Positions 1-8,171 of a stretch of DNA of 40,998 nt are shown here, one piece after another (position 1 is the first letter of the stretch; every line of letters begins with the position of its first letter). Origin of the DNA: an uncultured bacterium (GTDB lineage: Bacteria; Planctomycetota; UBA1135; GCA-002686595); the NCBI GenBank assembly GCA_937905825.1, contig CALCXM010000091.1, positions 1 through 40,998 on the forward strand, written 5' to 3'. A model generated the notes under the pieces. The model was not told where the DNA came from. It worked only from the letters and a program-made list of their open reading frames with translations, and did not search any database. The position numbers were made by a program, and so were the translations under genes.

Positions 1-526
1 GTTGCGGATCGAGAACCTCAGCGACGGCTGCGTAGTCCACCGCACTCGCTCCGTCGTTCGCCACGAGGAAGCGCCCGAGATGCTTCGCCTGGCCTTCCAA
101 GTTGAGCGTCGAAAGGACCAGCGGTTCCAGCACTTCACCGTTTTGATCGGGCACGTCCGATCCCGTGCGGCGCAACCACATGCCGTTGCAAATCAAGTTG
201 CCGTGAGCCAGCGCGCCGAGCTGCATGGGCAACAAGACCTTCTGCCAAAAACCGCTGCGCGAGCCAGCGTTGAAGAGCAGCGTGCGCAAAGCCTCGTCCA
301 CGGCCTCGTGCACCGAGCGGCGCAGGGCCCAGTCGTCCAAGGAACTGACCGGGCGAACTCCGATCGAGTCGTTGGCCATCGCTTCGAAGGTCAGTCGCGC
401 GGACTCTTCCTCGTCCCCGCGGGCGACGGCGAGCCTTAAGTCCTCGGCCGTACGGCGCAGGCGTTCCGCCATGAGCTGCTCGACATCCAACGCCCCGTCT
501 GTTTGTGTTGTCGTGTCTTGCACCAT
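1..526 (-). CDS. Hypothetical protein, C-terminus cut by window edge
   Basis: An uninterrupted minus-strand frame of 175 codons runs off the left edge, so the C-terminus is missing. I do not recognise a family. The visible part is soluble and helix-rich, without a signal peptide or membrane segment. It opens with an acidic and arginine-rich stretch (LMAERLRRTAEDLRLAVARG) followed by segments such as WALRRSVHEAVDEAL. The start is ambiguous. An ATG at 526 lies only 3 nt from a strong AGGAGG, whereas the next codon, GTG at 523, lies 6 nt from it, so GTG may be the true start. Codon use resembles the neighbouring real genes, and the plus-strand frames here look like its shadows. Confidence 0.7.
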   Translation of the reverse strand, partial: MVQDTTTQTDGALDVEQLMAERLRRTAEDLRLAVARGDEEESARLTFEAMANDSIGVRPVSSLDDWALRRSVHEAVDEALRTLLFNAGSRSGFWQKVLLPMQLGALAHGNLICNGMWLRRTGSDVPDQNGEVLEPLVLSTLNLEGQAKHLGRFLVANDGASAVDYAAVAEVLDPQ

Positions 527-827
527 GGACCTCCTGCCCCCCTTATCGGTGCGCCTCGCGACTCCCCCAAGCCCGGGGCCCCACGCTCGTAGCGAATTCC
601 CGTCGATTGGATTGGAGACGTGAAAATAGGCCCAAAACACCTCAGAACGAGGCGATCGCACTAGGGAGGGGAGCAGCTCTGCGGCCCACCGGAACCCGAA
701 CTCCAGCCGGCAAAGACCACCCACCTGGTCCTTGCCTCAATTGCGAAATACCCCCCGACGTGGAAATTGAGCCGCGGCAACTCCTTGCCACCCGGCAGCC
801 CCACTCGCTACCCTCTGCCCCACCAGC
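527..827. other. Intergenic region, no feature recognised
   Basis: This 300-nt stretch separates the divergently placed start of the first gene from tRNA-Ser(UGA). Short frames exist on both strands, but none has a ribosome binding site or recognisable protein sequence. It presumably holds the promoters for the minus-strand gene and for the tRNA. I could not pick out a convincing -35/-10 pair. Confidence 0.4.
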
Positions 828-915
828 GGAGGCGTGGCAGAGCGGCTGAATGCACCGGTTTTGAAAACCGACGTGTCGCAAGGCACCGGGGGTTCAAATC
901 CCTCCGCCTCCGCCA
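828..915 (+). tRNA. tRNA-Ser(UGA)
   Basis: A complete class II tRNA. The acceptor stem GGAGGCG (828-834) pairs with CGCCTCC (905-911). It is followed by discriminator G and an encoded CCA at 913-915. The anticodon loop TTTGAAA gives anticodon UGA, which reads UCA/UCG-type serine codons. A long variable arm, typical of tRNA-Ser, precedes the T-arm containing GGTTCAAATCC. The first anticodon-stem pair is a C-A mismatch, a minor deviation. Confidence 0.97.
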
Positions 916-953
916 TTCTTGATTTGAGTGGGCTCTGGTGGGCGGGCGGCGAG

Positions 954-1508
954 TTAGGAGCGGCCCTGCAAGACGACCGCGGCGACGCCGGCGGCAACGC
1001 CGACCAGCAGCAGACCGCCGATCAAATTGTTGCTACCCAGCTCCTCAATTGTCTCGAGCAGTTTCCCTTCGGGGCGGGTTGTTGGCGGGCCCTCGTTGCC
1101 GGTTTCGTCCCATTGGGTTTGCCGGGCGACGGGAGTGTGAAAGTTCGCGCCGGTGGTGTACATCGCGAGCCGGCGCTCGCGGAGCTCTTTCAAGTCGACA
1201 GCAGAGGCCATGCCCTCGGCGTTCTCGAGCAGCGGCGTGCGATCGCGAAATCCGTTGTCCCCTTCCTCCAGACCAACGACTCGTAAAGGCTCGCCCGGGT
1301 GAATCACGGTCCTGTTCCGCGACTTGAGCTGCTCGTCGAGTTGGTCGGCGTTCATCCCGTGGACCCGCACGTCCACCTTGGCGGGCGCCACGGGTGCGTT
1401 GGCCTTGTTGGATGCTTGCGCAAAGGCCAGTGCCGGTAGGCAACTGGACAATGCGCAAACAAGTGCGAGCTTGCGCCAGCCCGGAAGAAGGGGACTGAAG
1501 AGCATCAT
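954..1508 (-). CDS. Exported protein with C-terminal membrane helix, last gene of prepilin operon
   Basis: 184 residues. An N-terminal signal peptide (hydrophobic LALVCALSSCLPALAFA, likely cleavage near AFA|QA) is followed by a polar, charged body. A glycine/alanine-rich hydrophobic helix (GGLLLVGVAAGVAAVVL) sits almost at the C-terminus, followed by a short tail ending in arginine and serine. The architecture suggests a periplasmic protein anchored or sorted by its C-terminal helix. I do not recognise a family. The ATG at 1508 overlaps the stop of the upstream PilX-like gene (ATGA), which implies translational coupling. A pilus-related role is inferred only from this position. Confidence 0.8.
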   Translation of the reverse strand: MMLFSPLLPGWRKLALVCALSSCLPALAFAQASNKANAPVAPAKVDVRVHGMNADQLDEQLKSRNRTVIHPGEPLRVVGLEEGDNGFRDRTPLLENAEGMASAVDLKELRERRLAMYTTGANFHTPVARQTQWDETGNEGPPTTRPEGKLLETIEELGSNNLIGGLLLVGVAAGVAAVVLQGRS

Positions 1509-3409
1509 GGTTCGATCACAACTTCCATGTAGCGGTTCGGGTCGGCATCCAGTTTCTGCCAGCGGAGGATCTCCGGGCTCTTCATGGTCCTCGGCAAGAG
1601 GTCCCCAATCAGGCTGCTACCGCCCCCTAGCAATCGCGAGTCGTGGTTCATTTCAACTCGCGGGGTCCCGTACACGATGTTCTCGTTGCGGCAAACAAGG
1701 GCCCCATTGATCTGGGCTGGATTGCTCCCCACGACGAAGTAGCAGAACGAGTGGTTCGTGTAGATCGCAGCGTCCAAGTTGTAGGCATCCGTCACGGCGA
1801 TGTCTGAGTAGTTCGCGATACCAGCGGGAGGCATGTTTCCGCCCCAATTCGCGGGATTCAAACTCGCGGAGAGGAACAGGTCGGACAGAGTCGTCGTGTC
1901 GTCATAAACACCGTCTCCGTCGATGTCCTCACCGCTACCGGGGACCACATCCCCGACGGACACACCTGGTGGCAGGAGGCCATAGTCCGCTTGGGCCTGG
2001 GTGTAGAGCTCCACGGTGAACACACCATCCCCCTCGAGCACGTCGTCGTCCGTTGTCCCGACGATACCATCCAGCCCCATGTAGGTGTTCGGGATGTTGT
2101 CCTCGCCCGAGTCTTCGGAAGACTTGTTCATGCTGTGGCTCATCCAGTTGCCCACGTAGTGCTGCCAGGTCGAGTTGGTGTAGTCGCCGACCACGACGTT
2201 CTCGGCGGAGAAGAGGCCCAGGAAGTCCTTGTTCATGTTCGTCGTCAGCCAGGCTTCCGTGTCCGCCTGCGCGTTGCCGGCTGGGCGCTCGCTGGAAGGC
2301 GGGTCCACGTAGATCACGGAGTCCGGGATGTAGATGTTGCCTCCAGCATAGATGGCCCCCTGACCCTGGACGTAACCATGGATGACCACGTCACCGGTGC
2401 TAACAATCGGTCCGTCGATGACGATGGGATCGGCAAGGGTTCCGTAGAGGTACAGGTTCCCGCTTTCCCCCGCGTCGTCTCCGTAGACACCCGAGACTGC
2501 CGAAACGCCCGCCACTTTGATCGAGCCACCCTCGGAAATCGCCTGCTCTTTGTACTGCGTCAGGTCGGAGAGGTTCGGCATCTCGACGGCTTCCTCGAAG
2601 TCGTGCTGGTTCTGGGTCTGGCCGCCGTTGCCTTGCAGATTGTGGGCCGCAACGATGTCCCAGCCAGCGAAGACGCCACCGTCCTCACCGTCCATCAGGC
2701 CATCACCGTTGTCGTCGACGTATCCGGACAGGGTCACATTCCCGCCGAGTTCCTCGACGCCAGTGTAGATCGGCTGACCCGTGATCGTCGGAGCGTAGCC
2801 CGCCACATCGAACTGGCCGTTGCTGCGAGCGTTGCCGTTGGAGAAGATCGTGTTCCCGTAGAACCATCCCCAGTTGTTGATGAAGTAGGCGTAGTCGAAG
2901 ACTGTCGACGGCTCTTGTTCGAACTGGACCGTCACGCTGGCCGAGGACCAGGTCGGTGGAGCTTGGCCAGGAGCGATGTTGGCAGGAGCGTCTGGCAGGT
3001 AGCCAGTCACGTCCAGCCGAACGATCATGCTCGTGGCGTCCCCGGCGACGCGGGTCATGCTTACGGTGTAAGCGCCAACTTGGGCCGTCCCATTCATCAA
3101 GGGCGTGGCGATGATCGGCGTCACCGAGGCCCCGTCCACGGGCAAGAGCGACTCTAGGCCGTTCATCGGATCGTAGGCCGAGTTGATGCCGATCGCGTTG
3201 TTGAGAAAGAGCATGCCCGCCTCGAACCCCGCTTCCGCTACGTAGCGTGTGCGGATCTTGTCGATGCCCCGTCGCGACTCTTCGACTCCCGATGTGGAGA
3301 GCGCGACGGATGCGAATAGCAATCCCATCATGCCCAACAAGATCACCGTGGCGCCAACTAGCGCGCTTCCTCTCTTTGATTGATTCTTACTAATTGCGTA
3401 TGCGTACAT
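1505..3409 (-). CDS. PilX-like large pilus-assembly/minor pilin protein
   Basis: 634 residues. A short basic N-terminus leads into a hydrophobic helix at residues 17-39 (SALVGATVILLGMMGLLFAS). A region containing YVAEAGFEAG at 57-66 matches the conserved alanine/glutamate block after the helix in PilX-type minor pilins. No canonical prepilin G|FTLxE site is seen. The remaining roughly 550 residues form a large extracellular-type region rich in Gly, Asn and Asp. It includes aspartate-rich loops at about 231-243 (DDNGDGLMDGED) and 493-504 (GEDIDGDGVYDD) that resemble calcium-binding repeats. Its start overlaps the preceding prepilin gene by 20 nt, and its stop overlaps the next start. It is probably a pilus-tip or surface component with an oversized passenger; the function is inferred from the N-terminus and operon. 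Confidence 0.82.
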   Translation of the reverse strand: MYAYAISKNQSKRGSALVGATVILLGMMGLLFASVALSTSGVEESRRGIDKIRTRYVAEAGFEAGMLFLNNAIGINSAYDPMNGLESLLPVDGASVTPIIATPLMNGTAQVGAYTVSMTRVAGDATSMIVRLDVTGYLPDAPANIAPGQAPPTWSSASVTVQFEQEPSTVFDYAYFINNWGWFYGNTIFSNGNARSNGQFDVAGYAPTITGQPIYTGVEELGGNVTLSGYVDDNGDGLMDGEDGGVFAGWDIVAAHNLQGNGGQTQNQHDFEEAVEMPNLSDLTQYKEQAISEGGSIKVAGVSAVSGVYGDDAGESGNLYLYGTLADPIVIDGPIVSTGDVVIHGYVQGQGAIYAGGNIYIPDSVIYVDPPSSERPAGNAQADTEAWLTTNMNKDFLGLFSAENVVVGDYTNSTWQHYVGNWMSHSMNKSSEDSGEDNIPNTYMGLDGIVGTTDDDVLEGDGVFTVELYTQAQADYGLLPPGVSVGDVVPGSGEDIDGDGVYDDTTTLSDLFLSASLNPANWGGNMPPAGIANYSDIAVTDAYNLDAAIYTNHSFCYFVVGSNPAQINGALVCRNENIVYGTPRVEMNHDSRLLGGGSSLIGDLLPRTMKSPEILRWQKLDADPNRYMEVVIEP

Positions 3410-4013
3410 TGAATGCTGCTCCCTCCCCGAGGCTGCCTTCTATCTGTCCTTCTGTGTACATTTGGATCACCCAGACGTCCCCCGTCTGGGTCACTTGGAA
3501 TCCGGGATTGGCCCCTGCACCCGAGCGCAAGTTTGTGGCCACCGTATCCTGCTCTTGCACGATGTCAGCAACATCCAGAACCTGGCGAACGAGACGCTTC
3601 TGCGCGTCGCCGTCCTCGCCAATGAAGTCCTGAACGGTGTATCGAATCCACCAATCGGGCTGGTTCTTGTCGACCTCATTGGGTCCCCAGGTCGCGTCGT
3701 ACGCGCCCCAGGTCAAGGCGCCCGCCAAGATCAGTGGTTGTTGAAAGGTGACCTGGTGATTCCCGTCGGGCAACACGACGATGTTCACGTTGTCCTGGTC
3801 CGTCGTCATGAACTCTTGCTTGATGCTCTCTCCAACATCTCGAACCTTTTTCGTGCTGTCCGAAGCGCGCTCGACAGCCCGGTAGGAGTTGCTTCCCATG
3901 TTGCTGGCGACCACAAAGGAGTAGGTCAAAATTGACATCAAGCTGGCTGCGATGGCCACCTCCAGCAACGTGTAACCCGAACACTCCCGACGAATCCGCT
4001 TGGCGGTTTTCAT
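3390..4013 (-). CDS. Type IV prepilin-like protein (N-methylation motif)
   Basis: 207 residues. The N-terminus has a short basic leader ending in CSG, followed by YTLLEVAIAASLMS and a hydrophobic helix. This is a class III signal peptide in which prepilin peptidase (PilD) would cut after Gly and leave Glu at position +5. After the helix comes a soluble pilin-like domain with motifs such as RAVERASDSTKKVRDVGE. The start ATG overlaps the stop of the upstream prepilin gene (ATGA), and the end overlaps the PilX-like gene, so the group is one transcription unit. It could be a minor pilin of a type IV pilus or a pseudopilin of a type II secretion-like system; the sequence does not separate these. 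Confidence 0.88.
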   Translation of the reverse strand: MKTAKRIRRECSGYTLLEVAIAASLMSILTYSFVVASNMGSNSYRAVERASDSTKKVRDVGESIKQEFMTTDQDNVNIVVLPDGNHQVTFQQPLILAGALTWGAYDATWGPNEVDKNQPDWWIRYTVQDFIGEDGDAQKRLVRQVLDVADIVQEQDTVATNLRSGAGANPGFQVTQTGDVWVIQMYTEGQIEGSLGEGAAFNVRIRN

Positions 4014-4429
4014 CGGCGTGACCTCAAGGTCGTGACGCGCCCCATGACTCGTCCAGTGTCCAAATCGGTGAGCGTGGCCTGGATTTGAATCAGATCGACC
4101 TGGTTCAGAAACACCGCCAGTTGAACGGAGAACTCAGAGTTGCCCGCTCCTGCCCCGTCGAACACTTGGTTGCCATCCAGGACGAGCAGGTTCTCGTAAC
4201 TTTGGGCACCGACGTTCTCCATCGTCGCTTCTAGGAAGATCCCTCCTTGGGTGGTTCGCGCCGCGTGGCTCGTGGCACTCAAGCTGCCAGAGAACGCGGA
4301 AGCGGACGCGAGCAGCACCCCACCAACCACGGCAATGGCGACAACGATTTCAATCAGAGTTAAACCGGCCCGCGCCTTGGCCCGGGCAACAGGCTGCCCG
4401 CTAGACAGCTCTCTCCTCGCGATAATCAC
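4010..4429 (-). CDS. Type IV prepilin-like protein (PilV/GspI type), first gene of operon
   Basis: 139 residues. The leader ends in ARAG, followed by LTLIEIVVAIAVVGGVLLAS, a textbook prepilin peptidase site with Glu at +5 and a hydrophobic assembly helix. The C-terminal part is a short beta-rich domain ending in basic residues. The start is GTG at 4429, chosen because a perfect AGGAGG lies 7 nt upstream; this is the strongest ribosome binding site in the operon and fits a first gene. The frame overlaps the next prepilin gene by 4 nt. PilV or GspI-like minor pilins are the nearest recognisable types by length and motif. Confidence 0.88.
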   Translation of the reverse strand: MIIARRELSSGQPVARAKARAGLTLIEIVVAIAVVGGVLLASASAFSGSLSATSHAARTTQGGIFLEATMENVGAQSYENLLVLDGNQVFDGAGAGNSEFSVQLAVFLNQVDLIQIQATLTDLDTGRVMGRVTTLRSRR

Positions 4430-4652
4430 GTTGATCCCTCCTAGGTCACGGATTCGACACCGAGCAAGGCATCCGGCTCGGTACAGAGAGAATCGTCGTA
4501 GAGCATTCCCTGGCTTGAGTTATATCGTTGGGAAAAGGATCTCTGCCCACTCACAGTTCAATCCGACAGTCAGCAACAATTCATCCCCAGGGAACGAAGT
4601 TTGGGGCACCGGGGGCTATCGCCATCGCCGCCCAGCCCTTTGAATAGGGTCC

Positions 4653-6011
4653 ATGAGACTCAACTATCAGGTATATGTTCCCGGCGTGCTTCTAGCACTA
4701 TCCGTGGCCAGTTCAGCGGCCCAGATCCCCACGGGCTACTACAACTCCGTCGACACGACGAACTCCACGACGCTACGTCAGACTCTGCACGAAGTGATCG
4801 ACGACCACCAGCGCTTCCCTTACACGTCCAGCGGCACGGACACATGGGACATCCTGGAGTCCGCGCAAGAGGATCCGAGCAATCCCTCACGGGTCCTGGA
4901 CGTCTACATGAACGCGAGCTACGCCAAGGTCAGCGGCGGCAATCAGAACTACGATCGCGAACATCCTTGGCCGAAGTCCTACGGATTCCCCAACGACGGC
5001 GGATCAAACTATCCATACACGGACTGTCACGTGTTGTTCCTGTGCAACAGCTCCTACAACAGCTCACGCAGCAACAAGGTCTACGACGCTTGTATCGGTT
5101 GCGATGAGAAGACGACGCAATCCAACAATGGCGCGGGCGGAGGTTCTGGAACCTACGTGGGCAACTCGAACTGGACCGAAAGCGGTGGACTCGGCAAGTG
5201 GGAAACCTGGGTTGGCCGACGCGGAGATGTCGCGCGCGCCCTGCTCTACATGGATGTCCGTTATGAGGGTGGTACCCACGGATCTACGGGACACTCTGAG
5301 CCTGACTTGATCCTCACCGACAACCTGAACTTGGTGAGTTCATCCAACACCGGCAACAACTTGTCCGTGGCCTACATGGGAAGGCTTTCCGTCCTCTTGC
5401 AGTGGCACGCGGAAGATCCGCCGGACGCTTTCGAACTGGGCGGCCACGAAGTGGTCTACGGTTTCCAAGGCAACCGCAATCCCTTCATCGACCACCCAGA
5501 GTGGGTCGACTGCATCTTCAACGGAACTTGCTCAACCGGCGCCATGGCCCCAACGCCATTCTGCTTTGGGGACGGGACTGGGGCTCCTTGCCCTTGCGCC
5601 AACACGGGTGCCGCGGGTCATGGATGTGGCAACTCTTCCGCAGCCACGGGTAGCCTGCTTTCCAGCAGCGGCACCCATAGCCTGGGCGCCCAGGACTTGG
5701 TGCTGCAAGCGTTCGACTCTGTGCCTAACTCCCCGGGCTTGTTCTTCTCCGGGCTCAACGAAGTCGCTAGCGGACAGGGCGCGCCCTTCGGAGACGGGCT
5801 GCGTTGCGCGGGTGGCCAGATCAAGCGGCTGCAAGTTGTCGTCGCTGGTTTCTTCGGGGACGCGGCCACGACCCTACCTATCGATCAGTTGGAGCCCCTC
5901 GCTCCTGGCGACACGCGTTACTACCAGTGGTGGTACCGAGACAACAACAGCCTGCCCTGTGGCACTCCGTTTAACTTAAGCAACGGCCTCAAGGTGGACT
6001 GGATCCCGTAG
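4653..6011 (+). CDS. Secreted endonuclease I (EndA/NucM family) with planctomycete C-terminal module
   Basis: 452 residues. A signal peptide occupies about 1-23 (cleavage near SSAA|Q). Residues about 25-290 match the endonuclease I family of non-specific DNA/RNA nucleases. The active-site block DREHPWPKS has catalytic His104. A downstream D-x-H (Asp124, His126) follows, then GDVARALLYMDVRY at 191-204 and the metal-site block QGNRNPFIDHPEW at 272-284. From residue 303 the protein changes to a separate module, FCFGDGTG..CPCANTG...FGDGLRC..TRYYQWWYRD..FNLSNGLKV, which also ends the protein at 30166-31479 and, in variant form, the protease at 27958-29859. It probably acts outside the cytoplasm on environmental nucleic acid for nutrient scavenging. 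The start has no clear Shine-Dalgarno sequence. Confidence 0.93.
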   Translation: MRLNYQVYVPGVLLALSVASSAAQIPTGYYNSVDTTNSTTLRQTLHEVIDDHQRFPYTSSGTDTWDILESAQEDPSNPSRVLDVYMNASYAKVSGGNQNYDREHPWPKSYGFPNDGGSNYPYTDCHVLFLCNSSYNSSRSNKVYDACIGCDEKTTQSNNGAGGGSGTYVGNSNWTESGGLGKWETWVGRRGDVARALLYMDVRYEGGTHGSTGHSEPDLILTDNLNLVSSSNTGNNLSVAYMGRLSVLLQWHAEDPPDAFELGGHEVVYGFQGNRNPFIDHPEWVDCIFNGTCSTGAMAPTPFCFGDGTGAPCPCANTGAAGHGCGNSSAATGSLLSSSGTHSLGAQDLVLQAFDSVPNSPGLFFSGLNEVASGQGAPFGDGLRCAGGQIKRLQVVVAGFFGDAATTLPIDQLEPLAPGDTRYYQWWYRDNNSLPCGTPFNLSNGLKVDWIP

Positions 6012-6042
6012 GCGACCGCCGCCTTTGTATCAAATTCGCAAG

Positions 6043-6077
6043 AGCGGCCCCGTTCAGTGAACGGAGCCGCTTCCTTG
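6043..6077 (+). terminator. Rho-independent terminator-like hairpin
   Basis: AGCGGC at 6043-6048 pairs with GCCGCT at 6066-6071. The inner stem CCGTTC/GAACGG is separated from the outer stem by a single C-A mismatch, leaving a three-base loop. The downstream sequence TTCCTTGT is moderately T-rich. It lies 32 nt after the endonuclease stop. Confidence 0.7.
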
Positions 6078-6197
6078 TAGCTTCTCGCTCGTTCCTCCAA
6101 CATATGGATGGGTTTTGTGCAGGATGCTGGAAACTCTGTCGTAGCTGACCGCTACCAAGCCCACTCCGACTCTCCCCTCATCGATTCCAAGCTTGTC

Positions 6198-7682
6198 ATG
6201 ATCGCGCTTTGCCTTGCGGCCCTTTTGACGCTCGCCCCAGCCGCCAACACCGCGACCGTCCCGGCCACCAGTTCTTTCTTGGCCCAGGGCCCGGACCAGT
6301 TGCCCTACCAGGAACTCACGGACCAGTTCCGCTCGGACAATGGGATCGCAGGCATTCCGGCCAAGAGTGTCGAGATCGAACCGGTGCTCAAGAAGAACTT
6401 CTTCTCGACCCGCATCGGCATCTACGAGGTTTGGATCCCCAACGCGAGCCTCAAGGAAAAGGACACCCAAAAGGACTTCAAGGGCGTTTGTTCGGCCCTC
6501 GTTGAAAGCCAAGTGCGTTGGTTGAATTGGCTCGGAGAGAAGGCGATTGATGGGGAAGCGGTCCATGCCGACCTGGCCAGCTTGAGCGCTTGGATCAAGG
6601 GCTGGAGCCTCGCCAGTTTGGGTCAGCGTGACCAGGACGCACCCTGCACGGCCCTCGAGCACTTCAACGCCAGCGAGGAAGTGATGGCTATCTCGCGGCG
6701 ACTCACCCAGCAAATGCGATCGGGCTCGATCCTCGGCACGGAGCTCAATACCGACGTCCCGCCCGTGCGCTTGATTCTGATGCCCGAACGCAAGCAGTTC
6801 GTCGAATTCCTGGCCTTCACTGGTTGGTGGAAACCCGAACTACGCTCCAACTTCTGGGTGCGTGGCATCCAGAATTGGACGGAGTTCCGGATCAACGATC
6901 TTCAGGTCATCGCGCTGCAGCACCCGCCGATGGCCGAGACGCCCGGACGCTACGATGGGTCCAGCAGCATGAAGGCCAACGACAACAGCGGCCTCGAACA
7001 ACAGGTGGTCCAGCTGGGCACGAACCAACTGCTCGCCTACATGCACGGGCAAGCCCTGCCGAGCCCGGTCTTGCGCGGCCTCTCTGTTCAGATGCTGATC
7101 GAAATGTATGGCTCTTGCCACACGCGCAACGATGGGGACACCCGTGGTCGAGTGACCAATGCGCGCTCCGTGTTCATCGCGGGAGGTGCGTCCAGCGGTG
7201 GAACTCTTGGCAAAAACGTGGCCGAGAACCGCTGGCGAATCGACTACGGCAAGCACCACTATCGGCGGATTCTGAAGGCGGTGCAGAAGGCCGGAAAGGC
7301 GGCGGACAAGCGCAACAAACACAAGTACAGGTACTTCAAGATCAACAGCAACTCCGAAGGCGACAGCTTCGTGATCTCCGCGCCAATCTTCCGTCCGATC
7401 CCCGGAGCAGCACCCGTTCCGCCGGGCTTCGAGGGGGACCAAGCTGAGTTCACGCGCGCCTACTACGTGTCCTTCATGGAGTGGCTACAAACCAGCGCGG
7501 GCGGCGCCAAGAAGGACTCGCAGATTAAGTTCGCCGAGGTGCTTTCACGCATGAATGCCAACGACAAGGACAGCGAGTTTGGCGAGATCTTGGAGGAGGT
7601 CTACGGGATCCCCATGGTCAACGAGAAGCTAGACACCGACTGCATCGAAGGCCTCTTCATCAAGTGGATCGCGAAGGGGTAA
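6198..7682 (+). CDS. Exported protein of unknown function, tandem paralog A
   Basis: 494 residues from the chosen ATG. An ATG 90 nt upstream is in frame but would place a polar 30-residue tail before the obvious signal peptide (MIALCLAALLTLAPAANTA), so 6198 is preferred. The protein is a clear paralog of the next gene. Shared blocks include LMPxRKxFVEF, NFW..xIQNWTxF.xND, DGDxRGxVTxxRSVF, SRWR/NRWR.xYG.xHY and EFTRAY. I do not recognise the family with confidence. The order of a LILMPERKQFVEFL strand, then EQQVVQLGTNQLL, then LPSPVLRGLSVQML resembles the peptidase-MA/gluzincin layout. Positions corresponding to HExxH are replaced by non-metal-binding residues, so it may be an inactive relative. 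That idea is inference. Confidence 0.8.
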   Translation: MIALCLAALLTLAPAANTATVPATSSFLAQGPDQLPYQELTDQFRSDNGIAGIPAKSVEIEPVLKKNFFSTRIGIYEVWIPNASLKEKDTQKDFKGVCSALVESQVRWLNWLGEKAIDGEAVHADLASLSAWIKGWSLASLGQRDQDAPCTALEHFNASEEVMAISRRLTQQMRSGSILGTELNTDVPPVRLILMPERKQFVEFLAFTGWWKPELRSNFWVRGIQNWTEFRINDLQVIALQHPPMAETPGRYDGSSSMKANDNSGLEQQVVQLGTNQLLAYMHGQALPSPVLRGLSVQMLIEMYGSCHTRNDGDTRGRVTNARSVFIAGGASSGGTLGKNVAENRWRIDYGKHHYRRILKAVQKAGKAADKRNKHKYRYFKINSNSEGDSFVISAPIFRPIPGAAPVPPGFEGDQAEFTRAYYVSFMEWLQTSAGGAKKDSQIKFAEVLSRMNANDKDSEFGEILEEVYGIPMVNEKLDTDCIEGLFIKWIAKG

Positions 7683-7705
7683 CCGATCAACAGTCGTGCC
7701 TGAGG

Positions 7706-7747
7706 GGCCCCGAGCAAGCAGGAAAACCTGGCTGCTCGGGGCCTTTC
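7706..7747 (+). terminator. Rho-independent terminator
   Basis: GGCCCCGAGC at 7706-7715 pairs perfectly with GCTCGGGGCC at 7734-7743, with an inner AGG..CCT closing a loop containing AAAA. TTT follows immediately. It lies 24 nt after the stop of paralog A. Confidence 0.85.
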
Positions 7748-8171
7748 CGATTCAGCCTCGACAGGGCGTCCGCTTTTCAGCTGACCCCGTGAGGGGCGCT
7801 GCTCGAGAGTTCAGTTCTCCTGGAGTGAGCGCTTCGTAAGAGTTATCTACGCGAAGCGACGAACTCGTGCGATGGCGTTCGGTTGCGTGACAGGCCTGGC
7901 TAGGGCCTGACTTGGTGAGCAGCCCATCACCACCCACTGTCCCTACCCAAGTCTGAGACGACGCCCCAACTTGCGCACACTGCAAGTTCGCCCTGAATCT
8001 GAACTCGAAGGAAGAAAAGCTCAGATACCTCGTTGGATCCCTCCGACGAATCACCTTTGAAAGTGTGACCGAACGAACACGTTGCCACCGCATGCAAGGC
8101 AGCACTGTTTCGACGGGCTCGTCCCTCGCTTGGCACCCGCTGCCAAACCGCCAACTTCGCACCCAAGTCAA
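7748..8171. other. Intergenic region between the two paralogs
   Basis: A 424-nt region with no convincing gene. In-frame codons upstream of paralog B reach back to 8082 but precede its signal peptide and are unlikely to be translated. The region presumably contains the promoter of paralog B, but I could not identify a clear -35/-10 pair. The size of the gap and the terminator before it argue that the paralogs are transcribed separately. Confidence 0.4.

Noticed and set aside
2..439. 145-codon plus-strand open frame at the left edge
   Set aside because: The minus-strand frame over the same bases has a ribosome binding site and coherent helical protein, so the plus frame is its shadow.
1991..3157. 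388-codon plus-strand open frame opposite the PilX-like gene
   Set aside because: Shadow frame of a real gene with valine- and histidine-rich composition; no signal or motif.
8082..8171. Upstream ATG for paralog B
   Set aside because: It would place 30 polar residues before an evident signal peptide; ATG 8172 fits better.
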